Below are positions 8,757 to 17,579 of a stretch of DNA of 47,742 bases, piece by piece. Position numbers and translations under genes: made by a program. Numbering within the stretch: the first letter of the stretch is position 1; every line of letters starts with the position of its first letter. The DNA is from Bacteroidales bacterium (GTDB lineage: Bacteria; Bacteroidota; Bacteroidia; Bacteroidales; UBA932), in the NCBI GenBank assembly GCA_017620335.1, contig JAFZQO010000016.1, forward strand, positions 1 through 47,742. The letters run 5' to 3'. Under the pieces are notes generated by a model. That model did no database searches. It was not told the DNA's origin and saw only the letters and a program-made list of their open reading frames with translations.

Positions 8757-10547
8757 CTACATCCTGTCCGGGAGGCTGAAGCCGAGGATGTCGGTGGCCT
8801 TGACGAGGACGGAGGCGAGGGTCTTGATCAGGACGAGCCTCATCTGCAGCAGCGCCGCGTCCTCCTCGCGGAGGATCGGTGTATCGTGGTAGTACTGGTT
8901 GAACTCCTTGGCGAGTTCGTAAGCGTAATTGGCGATGACGGCGGGCGAAAGGGCGGCAGCGGCCTCGGCGACCTTCTGCGGGAAGGTGTTCAGCAGTTTC
9001 ACCAGGCGGACCTCCTTCGGACTCAGTTCCACGTCGGGGGCGAGGCCTTCGACGCCGCACGACAGCCCGCGCTCCACCGCCTTGCGGAGGATGCTGCAGA
9101 TGCGCGCATGCGTGTACTGGATGAAGGGACCGGTATTGCCGTTGAAATCGATGGACTCCTTGGGGTTGAAGAGCATCTTGCGCTTCGGGTCCACCTTGAT
9201 TATGAAGTACTTGAGCGCCGCGAGGCCTATCATCCTATAGAGCCTCTCCTTCTCCTCTTCCGAGAGCCCCTCGAGCTTGCCGGACTCCTCCGAAGTGGCC
9301 TTGGCCTCCTCGTACATCTTCTCGATCAGGTCGTCGGCATCGACGACGGTACCCTCGCGCGACTTCATCTTGCCCTCGGGCAGCTCAACCATGCCATACG
9401 ACAGGTGATAGATGCGGTCGGCCCACTCGAAGCCGAGCTTGGCAAGGATGAGCTTCAGGACGGCGAAATGGTAGTTCTGCTCGTCACCTACAACGTAAAC
9501 GTGCGAGTCGAGATGGTCCTCGGTGAAGCGCCTTTCGGCAGTGCCGAGGTCCTGGGTGATATAGACGGATGTGCCGTCGGAACGGAGGACCAGCTTGCGG
9601 TCCAGGCCGTCGGCAGTGAGGTCGCACCACACGGAGCCGTCCGGGTCACGGACGAAAGCGCCGTTCTCCAATCCCTTGTAAACCAGTTCCTTGCCCAGGA
9701 GGTAGGTATCGTGCTCGTAATAAACCTTGTCGAAGGAAATGCCAAGCGCCCTGTAGGTCTGGTCGAAGCCATCGAAGACCCAGCCGTTCATCATGGCCCA
9801 GAGGTCGCGGACCTCCTTGTCGTCCTGCTCCCATTTCACGAGCATCTCGTGGACGGCCTTCATGCACGGGGCCTCCCTCTTGGCGGTCTCCTCGTCCATG
9901 CCGGCGGCGACGAGCTCCTTCACCTCGCGGGTGAGGATGTTGTTGAACTCGACGTAGCAGTCGCCCACCAGATGGTCGCCCTTCTTGCCCGTGCTCTCCG
10001 GGGTGGCGCCGTTGAAGGACTGCAGCCATGCGTACATGGACTTGCAGATGTGCACGCCGCGGTCGTTGACGAGCGTGACCTTGATCACGTTGTTGCCGGC
10101 GGCCTTGAGGAGGCGCGAAACGGAGTCTCCGAGAAGGTTGTTGCGGATGTGGCCGAGGTGAAGCGGCTTGTTGGTATTGGGCGAAGAGAACTCCACCATG
10201 ATGTTCTTGCCCGTAGGGGGAAGCATGCCGAAACCGGGGTCGGAGGCTATGGAGACGAAGAGCTCGTTCCACCACAGCTGCGACAGGCTGATGTTCAGGA
10301 AGCCCTTGACGACGTTGAAGCCGCTGATCTCAGGGACATTGTCCTTGAACCACGCGCCGATGGCGGCGCCGGTGTTGTCGGGCGAAGAATGGGAGATGCG
10401 GAGCAACGGGAATACCACCAAGGTGAAATCCCCTTCGAACTCCTTCCTGGTCACCTGCACCTGGAGGCTGGAGGCCTCCACGTCGGCGTTATACAGCGCC
10501 TTGATGGCCTGGACGGCCTTCGAGGCAATGAAAGATTCGGGAGTCAT
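8757..10547 (-). CDS. argS: Arginyl-tRNA synthetase
   Basis: A 596-aa class I aminoacyl-tRNA synthetase that charges tRNA-Arg. It shows the N-terminal Add-1 region, the HIGH-type signature HLGH at 130-133 (NTNKPLHLGHIRNN), a KMSK-like loop GKMKSREGT, and the DALR anticodon-binding domain at the C-terminus ending in LGFSLPDRM. Length is normal for the family. Its ATG overlaps the stop codon of the sigma factor gene as TGATG (10545-10549), so the two are translationally coupled. Confidence 0.97.
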   Translation of the reverse strand: MTPESFIASKAVQAIKALYNADVEASSLQVQVTRKEFEGDFTLVVFPLLRISHSSPDNTGAAIGAWFKDNVPEISGFNVVKGFLNISLSQLWWNELFVSIASDPGFGMLPPTGKNIMVEFSSPNTNKPLHLGHIRNNLLGDSVSRLLKAAGNNVIKVTLVNDRGVHICKSMYAWLQSFNGATPESTGKKGDHLVGDCYVEFNNILTREVKELVAAGMDEETAKREAPCMKAVHEMLVKWEQDDKEVRDLWAMMNGWVFDGFDQTYRALGISFDKVYYEHDTYLLGKELVYKGLENGAFVRDPDGSVWCDLTADGLDRKLVLRSDGTSVYITQDLGTAERRFTEDHLDSHVYVVGDEQNYHFAVLKLILAKLGFEWADRIYHLSYGMVELPEGKMKSREGTVVDADDLIEKMYEEAKATSEESGKLEGLSEEEKERLYRMIGLAALKYFIIKVDPKRKMLFNPKESIDFNGNTGPFIQYTHARICSILRKAVERGLSCGVEGLAPDVELSPKEVRLVKLLNTFPQKVAEAAAALSPAVIANYAYELAKEFNQYYHDTPILREEDAALLQMRLVLIKTLASVLVKATDILGFSLPDRM

Positions 10548-11407
10548 CAGCCGAGATAGGTTTTCAGGAGTTTGCTTGCACTGGGTTTCTTGAGCTTGCG
10601 GATGGCCTTCTCCTTGATCTGGCGCACGCGCTCACGGGTGAGGTCGAGCCTCTCCCCTATCTCCTCAAGGGTCATCTCCTGGCAGCCGATGCCGAAGAAG
10701 CTCTTGATGATCTCACGCTCGCGCGGAGTGAGGATCTGAAGGGCGCGCTCGATCTCGGTGCTGAGGGACTCGCTGACGAGGCCGCGGTCCGCAGACGGGG
10801 AATCGTCATTCGGAAGCACGTCCAGCAGGCTGTTGTCCTCGCCCTCGACGAACGGGGCGTCCACGGAAACGTGGCGGCCGGAAACCCTCAGGGTGTCGGC
10901 TATCTTGTCCTTAGGGACCTCTATCATTTCGGCGAGCTCCTCGTTCGAGGGCTGGCGCTCATTCTCCTGCTCGAACTTGCCCAGGGCCTTGTTGATCTTG
11001 TTGAGCGAACCGACCTGGTTCAGCGGGAGGCGCACGATGCGCGACTGCTCGGCGAGGGCCTGGAGGATGGACTGGCGGATCCACCACACCGCATAGGAGA
11101 TGAACTTGAATCCCCTGGTCTCGTCGAATTTCTCCGCAGCCTTGATGAGGCCGAGGTTCCCCTCATTGATGAGGTCGGGAAGGCTCAGGCCCTGGTTCTG
11201 GTACTGCTTGGCGACGGAAACCACGAAACGGAGGTTGGCACGGGTAAGCTTCTCCAACGCCACCTGGTCGCCCTGGCGGATGCGCTGGGCGAGTTCGACT
11301 TCCTCTTCGGGGGACACCAGTTCCTCGCGGCCGATCTCCTGGAGATACTTGTCCAGGGATGCGCTCTCGCGGTTGGTGATGGACTTTGTGATCTTAAGCT
11401 GTCTCAT
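10547..11407 (-). CDS. rpoD: Primary RNA polymerase sigma factor (sigma-70 family, short Bacteroidota type)
   Basis: A 286-aa protein with region 1.2 ([20 protein letters not shown]), region 2 including [20 protein letters not shown] and [10 protein letters not shown] for -10 (here -7) recognition, region 3 and region 4 with the [19 protein letters not shown] helix-turn-helix. The absence of a long region 1.1 and the short length are typical of the Bacteroidota housekeeping sigma. That factor reads the TTTG/TAnnTTTG promoters found across this window. A strong terminator-like hairpin (11421-11456) lies between htrA and its ATG, with no visible promoter in between. Confidence 0.95.
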   Translation of the reverse strand: MRQLKITKSITNRESASLDKYLQEIGREELVSPEEEVELAQRIRQGDQVALEKLTRANLRFVVSVAKQYQNQGLSLPDLINEGNLGLIKAAEKFDETRGFKFISYAVWWIRQSILQALAEQSRIVRLPLNQVGSLNKINKALGKFEQENERQPSNEELAEMIEVPKDKIADTLRVSGRHVSVDAPFVEGEDNSLLDVLPNDDSPSADRGLVSESLSTEIERALQILTPREREIIKSFFGIGCQEMTLEEIGERLDLTRERVRQIKEKAIRKLKKPSASKLLKTYLG

Positions 11408-11420
11408 ATATGGTACTTAA

Positions 11421-11456
11421 AAATTGTCGCGCCCCCGCCGTGGGAGCGCGACAACA
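11421..11456 (-). terminator. Strong intrinsic terminator between htrA and the sigma factor gene
   Basis: On the minus strand TTGTCGCGC (11456-11448) pairs perfectly with GCGCGACAA (11434-11426). The inner bases add a T-G and three C-G pairs around an ACGGC loop, giving about 13 bp in all, followed by TTTTT (11425-11421). The sigma factor ATG is 13 nt further on. It should terminate htrA transcripts and may attenuate sigma factor expression. Confidence 0.85.
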
Positions 11457-11476
11457 GTCATGCTTCACTCAGGGGT

Positions 11477-12991
11477 CTATTCCTTGCCGAAACCGAAGTA
11501 GGAAGCCCTGCCGCTGGCAGTCACGCCTTCGATGTAGACCGCCCTCCTGGACTTCTTCGCGATATCGACAACTTCTTCGGGGCTGTTCACGGCCTGGTCA
11601 TTCACATAAAGGATGATGAAGCCTTCTGACGCACCCGCATCAAGGAGCTTTCCGGAACCGACCGACACGATCTCCACGCCGTTCTTGAGCCCGAGCCTGT
11701 CAAGGGTCTCCTTGGGAGCCTTGCGGATCTTGGAGCCGTAGAACGCGACGGAGCCGTCCGAAGCGACCACGCCGTTCTCGTCGGTAGTGCCCTGGAAGAC
11801 AACCTCAAGCTGCCTCTCCCTTCCATCGCGGACGATGGTGAGCACGGCCTTGTCGCCGGGACGGTAGCCGTTGACCTTCTCCTGGACGAATGCGGTGTTG
11901 GCGACCTTGGAGCCGTCGATGGCGACCAGGATGTCGCCCTTCTTCATGCCGCCCTTGTCAGCGGTGCTTCCGTCGGAAACCTCCTCAATATATACGCCAT
12001 CAAGCGAAGAAAGTTTCAATTCTTTCTGATCATCTTCGGTGACCTGGCGCATGGTGATGCCGAGGCGCGCGCGCTTGACGGAGCCGAAGTCGATGAGGTC
12101 CTCGACGATCTTGTGCACGATATTGGACGGGACCGCGAAGGAATAACCCGCGTAAGAGCCTGTCTGGGAATAGATCATGGTATTGATGCCCACCAGCTCA
12201 CCGGCCTTGTTGACGAGTGCGCCGCCGGAGTTGCCGGGGTTGACGACCGCATCGGTCTGGATGAAGGACTCGATCTGGATCTGGGGCTCCTGGGACTGGC
12301 CGCGCATCTGCCTGGGATCGATCTGGTTGGGATTGCCCATGGAAGCGGTCGAACGGCCCTTGGCACTGACGATGCCGGCGGTGATGGTGCTGCGGAGGTT
12401 GTAAGGGCTGCCGATGGCGAGCACCCATTCTCCGAGACGGAGCTTGTCGGAATCGGCGAAGGGGATGGTCGGGAGGCCTTCCGCGTCGATCTTTATGAGG
12501 GCTACGTCGGTGGCCGCGTCAGTTCCGATGACGGTGGCGTCATAGGTCTTGTTGTTGTTCAGCGTGACCTTGATCTCCGAAGCCTCGGAAACTACGTGGT
12601 TGTTGGTGACAATGTATCCGTCGGGACGGATGATGACGCCCGAGCCGCTGCCCTTCTGCTCACGCTGCTGGGGTTCCTGCTGCTGACGGGGATAGCTGTC
12701 GCCGAAAGGATTGCCGAAGAAGAATTCGAACGGGTCGATGTACTGCTGCTGCTGTCTGCGGACCGTGGTCCTGACAGTCACCTCGACATAGACCACCGCG
12801 TCCACCGCGGACTCGGCCGCATAGGTGAAATCGGGATAGTCGGTCTGCTCGAGGTTGACCGTGCGGAAGGAAGAGCCGTCGGAGGAGACGGTGGCTGGAG
12901 AGACCTCCGGAGCCGTGCTCCTGACAATGGCATAGGCTGTCAGTCCGCTGACAAGGACCGACGCCAAAACTGTCAATAAACCTTTTTTCAT
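11477..12991 (-). CDS. htrA: HtrA/DegP family periplasmic serine protease
   Basis: A 504-aa Do-type protease. An N-terminal signal or anchor segment (LLTVLASVLVSGLTAYAIV) is followed by a Gln-rich linker (79-112), the trypsin-like domain with catalytic H132 (TNNHVV), D162 (ATDVALI) and S255 (NPGNSGGAL), and two PDZ domains (about 305-395 and 420-500). It degrades or refolds misfolded envelope proteins in the periplasm. It diverges from dnaN, with 147 bp between the start codons. No exact TAnnTTTG box was found for it. Its transcript probably ends at the hairpin 11421-11456. Confidence 0.95.
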   Translation of the reverse strand: MKKGLLTVLASVLVSGLTAYAIVRSTAPEVSPATVSSDGSSFRTVNLEQTDYPDFTYAAESAVDAVVYVEVTVRTTVRRQQQQYIDPFEFFFGNPFGDSYPRQQQEPQQREQKGSGSGVIIRPDGYIVTNNHVVSEASEIKVTLNNNKTYDATVIGTDAATDVALIKIDAEGLPTIPFADSDKLRLGEWVLAIGSPYNLRSTITAGIVSAKGRSTASMGNPNQIDPRQMRGQSQEPQIQIESFIQTDAVVNPGNSGGALVNKAGELVGINTMIYSQTGSYAGYSFAVPSNIVHKIVEDLIDFGSVKRARLGITMRQVTEDDQKELKLSSLDGVYIEEVSDGSTADKGGMKKGDILVAIDGSKVANTAFVQEKVNGYRPGDKAVLTIVRDGRERQLEVVFQGTTDENGVVASDGSVAFYGSKIRKAPKETLDRLGLKNGVEIVSVGSGKLLDAGASEGFIILYVNDQAVNSPEEVVDIAKKSRRAVYIEGVTASGRASYFGFGKE

Positions 12992-13105
12992 ACTGAATTA
13001 TTTTTGTTGCATTATAATCATACATGACGACGGACAAAATGTCAGTTTCGTCCGCCCAGGGAGTAAAAACTCAAAATATATGCCAAATTATTCCCGATTA
13101 ATTCG

Positions 13106-13113
13106 TACATTTG
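13106..13113 (+). promoter_or_regulatory. dnaN promoter -7 element
   Basis: TACATTTG matches the TAnnTTTG consensus and lies 25 nt before the dnaN ATG. No TTTG is seen at the proper -33 distance. Confidence 0.6.
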
Positions 13114-13138
13114 TGGAGTAACAAAAGAATTTGTGTGT

Positions 13139-14257
13139 ATGGAATTCAAAGTATCTAGCCAAGAACTGCTGAAGGGCATCTCGGACGTCTCGAAGGCCAT
13201 CCCTTCCAAGTCCGCACTACCCATCCTGGAGAACTTCCTCTTCGTCCTCAACGGGAATATCCTTGAGATCACGGCCTCTGACACCGAGCTTACGCTCCGC
13301 ACCGACGTTGAGGTCGACTCCACCGCCGAGGAGGGAAGGATGGCAGTTCCCGCCCGCCATATCATCGACCTGCTGAAGGCCCTCCCGGACCAGCCCATCG
13401 CGATAAAGACCGTAAGCGACAGCTCCTTCGAGTGCCGCTGGTCCAGCGGCAATTCCGTCCTCCCCTACTTCCCGGCCGAGGACTATCCCGAGATCAAGGG
13501 CACGGGCGAGGATGCGCAGACGGTTGTGTTCCCCGCGCAGACACTCGTGGACGGCATCAACGGCACGGTTTACGCCACTGCCGACGACGAGATGCGTCCG
13601 GTGATGAACGGCATCTACTTCGACATGGACGCTGACAGCACGACGCTCGTGGCATCCGACTCGCACAAGCTCATCTGCTACACCACGGACGACGTCAAGT
13701 CCCCCGGCAAGCTTTCCTTCATCCTGCACAAGAAGCCCGCTTCCGTGCTGAAGTCCATCATCGGCAAGGACATCGACGAGGTCGAGGTCAGCTTCGACTC
13801 CACCACGGTGATCTTCAAGTTCGGCTCCACCCTGATGGTGTGCCGTCTCATCGTCGGCAAGTATCCGAAATACCGCGACGTCATCCCCCAGAACAACGCC
13901 AACATCCTCAAGATCGGCCGCGTGCAGTTCCTGAATACCATCCGCCGCGTGGCGGTCTGCGCCAACAAGGCCTCCAACCACGTCAAGTTCGACCTCAAAC
14001 CCGACCAGCTGGAGATCACCTCGCAGGACCTCGGCTTCGCGACCACGGCCTACGAGAAAGTCAACTGCGAATACAGCGGCGCCGACCTGACGATAGGCTT
14101 CAAGTCGCCGTTCCTCGTCGACATCCTCTCCAACATGACCTGCGAAAATCTCGTGATGAAATTCGCCGACCCGCGCCGCGCGGCCCTCATAGTCCCGGCG
14201 GAAGAGGAGGCGGAGAACGAGAAGATCTGCGGCATCATAATGCCTGTAGCGATTTAG
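13139..14257 (+). CDS. dnaN: DNA polymerase III beta sliding clamp
   Basis: A 372-aa protein starting MEFKVSSQELLKGISDVSKAI and containing the clamp signature SALPILENFLF and three repeated clamp domains (about 1-120, 125-245, 250-372), ending in the typical IMPVAI tail. The dimeric ring tethers the replicative polymerase to DNA. The ATG at 13139 is preferred over the in-frame GTG at 13133 because it matches the family N-terminus. It heads an operon with the exonuclease (9-bp gap) and mnmA. Confidence 0.97.
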   Translation: MEFKVSSQELLKGISDVSKAIPSKSALPILENFLFVLNGNILEITASDTELTLRTDVEVDSTAEEGRMAVPARHIIDLLKALPDQPIAIKTVSDSSFECRWSSGNSVLPYFPAEDYPEIKGTGEDAQTVVFPAQTLVDGINGTVYATADDEMRPVMNGIYFDMDADSTTLVASDSHKLICYTTDDVKSPGKLSFILHKKPASVLKSIIGKDIDEVEVSFDSTTVIFKFGSTLMVCRLIVGKYPKYRDVIPQNNANILKIGRVQFLNTIRRVAVCANKASNHVKFDLKPDQLEITSQDLGFATTAYEKVNCEYSGADLTIGFKSPFLVDILSNMTCENLVMKFADPRRAALIVPAEEEAENEKICGIIMPVAI

Positions 14258-14266
14258 ACCATCGAT

Positions 14267-15232
14267 ATGGAATTGAAACTCACCAGGCCGTTGCTCTTCT
14301 TCGACATAGAGAGCACCGGCCTTAATATTGCGACGGACGGCATCATCGAACTCAGCTTCGTGAAGGCGATGCCGGACGGCGGCGCACCCCTCATCAAGAC
14401 CTGGAGGATCAAGCCCTGGGACTACAGGAACCGCTGCGTCATCCCCATCAGCCCGAGCGCCTCGGAAGTGAACGGCATAAAGGACGAGGACCTGACGGAT
14501 TGTCCCAAGTTCATCGAGATTCTCCCGGAAGTGGCCGAATGGCTGGACGGGAGCGACCTCGCGGGGTTCAACTCCGCGAAGTTCGACCTGCCACTCCTCG
14601 CGGAGGAGATCGAGCGCGTACGCGAATACTGCAAGACCCGCCTTTCCGACCCGAGGTCCCACGACAAGGCCGAAGCGATGCTCAAGCGTATCGGGAAGAT
14701 CGACCTCCACGAAAGCAGGATGGTCGACGTGCAGAACATCTACCATCACATGGAGCCCCGTAATCTCAAGGCCGCCTACCGGTTCTACTGCGGCGGCAAG
14801 GATTTCGAGAACGCACATTCGGCGGAAGCGGACACCCTTGCCACGTATGAGGTTCTGAAGGCCCAGCTCGACCGCTACAAGGAGCCCTCCGACTACCAGC
14901 AGGAAGTGCTGAAGAACGACGTCGACTCCCTGTCAAGGATCGGGGGCCGCGCCCGCAACGTGGACTTTGCGGGCCGTCTTTATTACAACGATGACAACGA
15001 ACCCACGATAGGCTTCGGCAAGCACAAGGGCCGTACGGCCCGCGAAGTCTGGGAGAGCGAGCCCTCATATTTCGCATGGATCGAAAACGGCGATTTCACG
15101 CTGGACACCAAGGCCCAGTTCGCCCGCCTCAAACAGCAGTTCCAGCGCGAAAGGAAAGAGGCCCTCAACCGGCCCGCCACTCCCGACGAGCTCGCCGGAC
15201 TGGCCTCCAAATGGGGCGGAAAACTTTTCTGA
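14267..15232 (+). CDS. DEDDh 3'-5' exonuclease (DnaQ/epsilon-like) with ExoX-type C-terminal domain
   Basis: A 321-aa protein. Exo I motif FFDIESTGL (D13, E15), Exo II motif LAGFNSAKFDLPLL and Exo III HSAEADTLATYEV (DEDDh subclass) define an RNase T/DnaQ-type nuclease domain in residues 8-200. A separate C-terminal module (about 235-300) contains IGFGKHKGRTAREVWESEPSY and YFAWIENGDF, the pattern seen after some ExoX-like nucleases. It lies directly after dnaN and before mnmA (1-bp gap), suggesting a role as proofreading subunit or in repair; which of these is not decided by sequence. Confidence 0.9.
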   Translation: MELKLTRPLLFFDIESTGLNIATDGIIELSFVKAMPDGGAPLIKTWRIKPWDYRNRCVIPISPSASEVNGIKDEDLTDCPKFIEILPEVAEWLDGSDLAGFNSAKFDLPLLAEEIERVREYCKTRLSDPRSHDKAEAMLKRIGKIDLHESRMVDVQNIYHHMEPRNLKAAYRFYCGGKDFENAHSAEADTLATYEVLKAQLDRYKEPSDYQQEVLKNDVDSLSRIGGRARNVDFAGRLYYNDDNEPTIGFGKHKGRTAREVWESEPSYFAWIENGDFTLDTKAQFARLKQQFQRERKEALNRPATPDELAGLASKWGGKLF

Positions 15233-15233
15233 C

Positions 15234-16619
15234 ATGAAGGTCTGCGTCGGACTCTCGGGCGGAGTTGACTCCAGCGTCGCGGCCCTGCTGCTCAAGCGGC
15301 AGGGCTACGACGTCTTTGCCATGTTCATGCAGAACTGGCATGACACCGAGGGCACCCTGCACGGCGACTGCGAATGGGAAGAGGACCGTTTCGTGGCAGA
15401 AATGGTAGCGCGCAAGATAGGCATCCCGTTCTATTTCGTCGACCTGAGCAAACAATACCGCCAGCGCGTCGTGGACTACATGTTCGACGAATACGCGAAG
15501 GGCCGCACCCCCAACCCTGACGTCCTCTGCAACAGGGAGATAAAGTTCGACGCCTTCATGAAGGCCGCGGAGCGGCTCGGGGCGGACATGGTGGCCACAG
15601 GCCACTATTGCCGCAAGGAGACGCTCGACGGCCCCGACGGGCCGGTTTACCGCATACTTGAGGGTGTCGATCCTAACAAGGACCAGAGCTATTTCCTCTG
15701 CCAGCTCTCGCAGGAGCAGCTGTCCAAGGCCCTCTTCCCCATCGGGGAACTGACCAAGCCCGAAGTCCGGAAACTTGCGGCCGAAGCCGACCTCCCGTCG
15801 GCAGACAAGAAGGATTCTCAGGGCATCTGCTTCGTGGGAAAGGTTGACCTTCCGGTGTTCCTCCAGCAGAAGCTGAAGTCCGTCGAAGGTGACGTGGTCG
15901 AGGTGTATGATGCCTTCTACAAGGACAATCCCCAGTACATTTTCATCAGGGATACCGTCTCTTCCCTGCTGTCGGATCCCGCTGCGGAGCCTCAGCTCGT
16001 GACGGAGTATATCTCCGAGGACAAGGCCGCGCCGGCCGGCGGCGATGCACGGAACGCGTACAGCCCTGCCGCCATCGCGGCCCTGGACGACTCAACCCTG
16101 CTGCGCCTCTCGATGCCTCTCCGCTACGACTCCATCCGTTTCGAGACCGAGACCTACCGCTCAGGCAAGCATCACATCAAGAAAACCCGCTTCAAGGACA
16201 ATCCCTTCGGGAAAATAGTCGGCCGGCACGAGGGCGCACAGTTCTACACCATCGGCCAGCGCAAGGGCCTTAACATCGGCGGCCACAAAGAATCCATCTT
16301 CGTCATCGGGACCGACATCGAGCGCAACATTATTTACGTAGGCGAAGGCCACAGGCACAAGGGCCTGTCAAGGCTCTGCCTGCGCGTGGCCCCGGACGAG
16401 ATACACTGGATAAGGGAAGACCTGCGCATGCAGGCGGGCGAAATGCGCCGCTACCGCGTGCGCATCCGCTACCGCCAGCCCCTCCAGGACGCCACGGTCA
16501 TCATGCGTGAGAACGGATTGTTCATCCTTTTCGACGCCCCGCAGAGGGGCATAACGCCCGGTCAGTTCGCGGTCTGGTACGCCCAGGACGGCGAGATGCT
16601 CGGCTCGGGAGTGATCTAG
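15234..16619 (+). CDS. mnmA: tRNA-specific 2-thiouridylase MnmA with extended insert
   Basis: A 461-aa enzyme that inserts sulfur at C2 of the wobble uridine in tRNA-Lys/Glu/Gln. The ATP pyrophosphatase loop SGGVDSS is at 8-14; catalytic cysteines are C99 (DVLCNREIKF) and C199 (QGICFVG). The beta-barrel part resumes at GRHEGAQFYTIGQRKGLNIGG (330-350). The family is usually about 360-390 aa; the excess is mainly residues 222-325, between VEGDVV and the HEGA motif, and may be clade-specific. Its TAG stop shares CTAG (16616-16619) with the convergent cytidine deaminase gene. Confidence 0.95.
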   Translation: MKVCVGLSGGVDSSVAALLLKRQGYDVFAMFMQNWHDTEGTLHGDCEWEEDRFVAEMVARKIGIPFYFVDLSKQYRQRVVDYMFDEYAKGRTPNPDVLCNREIKFDAFMKAAERLGADMVATGHYCRKETLDGPDGPVYRILEGVDPNKDQSYFLCQLSQEQLSKALFPIGELTKPEVRKLAAEADLPSADKKDSQGICFVGKVDLPVFLQQKLKSVEGDVVEVYDAFYKDNPQYIFIRDTVSSLLSDPAAEPQLVTEYISEDKAAPAGGDARNAYSPAAIAALDDSTLLRLSMPLRYDSIRFETETYRSGKHHIKKTRFKDNPFGKIVGRHEGAQFYTIGQRKGLNIGGHKESIFVIGTDIERNIIYVGEGHRHKGLSRLCLRVAPDEIHWIREDLRMQAGEMRRYRVRIRYRQPLQDATVIMRENGLFILFDAPQRGITPGQFAVWYAQDGEMLGSGVI

Positions 16620-17089
16620 ATATTGTCGAAGATAAGCGGGAGGATGTCGTCCACCCGCGCGAATTTCATTATACGGTCGGCACCCACGAGGATGACGGAC
16701 ATCGGCTTGCCGGATTTGGTCTGGTACTGCGCCATGACCTGGCGGCATGCGCCGCAGGGCGCGACCGGGTCGGAGCAGATGCGCCCGTCCTGGCGCGCGA
16801 CGACCGCGATGCTCACGATGTCAAGGCCGGGATAAGCCGCCCCGGCCGCGAACATAGCCGTCCGCTCGGCGCAGAGGCCGGACGGATACGCGGCATTTTC
16901 CTGGTTGGCCCCTTTCACGACGGTCCCGTCCGAGAGCCTTACAGCGGCTCCCACATGGAAATGCGAATACGGCGCGTAGGAGCCCTCAAGGGCTTCCACC
17001 GCCGCCTGGCACAAGGCGTGGTCCTCCGGGGACATCTCCCCCGCGGACGCATACTCCTCGTAACCTATCCTTATCTCTTTCCTGACCAT
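16616..17089 (-). CDS. cdd: Cytidine deaminase
   Basis: A 157-aa zinc-dependent deaminase of the small tetrameric type, converting (deoxy)cytidine to (deoxy)uridine in pyrimidine salvage. The zinc and catalytic motifs are CAERTAMF and PCGACRQV; SHFHVGAAV and GANQENAAYPSG shape the substrate pocket. The ATG at 17089 was chosen because an upstream in-frame ATG (17113) would overlap the -7 box at 17111-17118. It is convergent with mnmA, the two stop codons overlapping. Confidence 0.93.
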   Translation of the reverse strand: MVRKEIRIGYEEYASAGEMSPEDHALCQAAVEALEGSYAPYSHFHVGAAVRLSDGTVVKGANQENAAYPSGLCAERTAMFAAGAAYPGLDIVSIAVVARQDGRICSDPVAPCGACRQVMAQYQTKSGKPMSVILVGADRIMKFARVDDILPLIFDNI

Positions 17090-17110
17090 AAGATTCTGTT
17101 TTACAGCGCT

Positions 17111-17118
17111 CAAATATA
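17111..17118 (-). promoter_or_regulatory. cdd promoter -7 element
   Basis: The minus strand reads TATATTTG, ending 21 nt before the chosen cdd ATG (17089). This box decides the start codon of the gene. Confidence 0.6.
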
Positions 17119-17166
17119 GTCATTTTTCCAGAGTTTTCCTCAGTCACGAACAAATTACTAATTTTA

Positions 17167-17197
17167 CTTGCATAGTTAATTTTTTTAGCTATATTTG
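17167..17197 (+). promoter_or_regulatory. blaI-blaR1 promoter
   Basis: A near-consensus promoter: CTTG (17167-17170), 19-nt spacer, TATATTTG (17190-17197), with the ATG 20 nt further on. TAGTTA (17173-17178) and TAACTA (17207-17212) form a widely spaced dyad flanking the -7 box and could be part of a BlaI operator. The classical TACAnnTGTA half-site was not seen. Confidence 0.6.
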
Positions 17198-17217
17198 CAA
17201 AAGAAATAACTACGGAT

Positions 17218-17577
17218 ATGAAAAGGCTTACCAAGAAAGAAGAAATCATCATGAACCATTTCTGGGACAAGGGCCCATTGTTCGTCAGGGAGTTACGGGA
17301 ACTCTATCCAGAGCCGAGGCCGCATTTCAGCACGCTGTCCACGCAGGTGAGGACCCTGCAGGAAGAAGGGTTCATCGACCACAAGTCCTATGGCCCCACC
17401 TATCAGTATTTCGCGAAAGTTTCCCACGAGGAGTACAAGAAAGGCTCCTTGATGGGGCTCATCGACAAATATTACGACAACTCCTACATCAACGCAGTCT
17501 CCGCATTGGTGAAGGAGGAGAAGATCACTGTCGAGGAACTCAAGGAACTTATCAACCTTATTGAAAAGGGAGAATAG
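17218..17577 (+). CDS. BlaI/MecI-family transcriptional repressor
   Basis: A 119-aa winged-helix repressor: LTKKEEIIMNHFWDKGPLFVRELRELY forms the first helices, and STLSTQVRTLQEEGFIDHKSYGPTYQYFAKVS the recognition helix and wing. The C-terminal part (VKEEKITVEELKELINLIEKGE) is the dimerisation and protease-sensitive region typical of the family. It probably represses its own operon with the adjacent BlaR1-like protease (2-bp gap), which would relieve repression on sensing an unknown envelope signal. Confidence 0.93.
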   Translation: MKRLTKKEEIIMNHFWDKGPLFVRELRELYPEPRPHFSTLSTQVRTLQEEGFIDHKSYGPTYQYFAKVSHEEYKKGSLMGLIDKYYDNSYINAVSALVKEEKITVEELKELINLIEKGE

Positions 17578-17579
17578 CC

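Noticed and set aside
8304-10559. Plus-strand 751-codon open frame opposite ygiQ and argS
   Set aside because: It runs antisense to two conserved enzymes and has shadow-like composition.
13217-14818. Minus-strand 533-codon open frame across dnaN and the exonuclease gene
   Set aside because: It overlaps two well-identified plus-strand genes in full, is rich in Val, Asp, His and Glu as expected of antisense translation, and has no recognisable motif.
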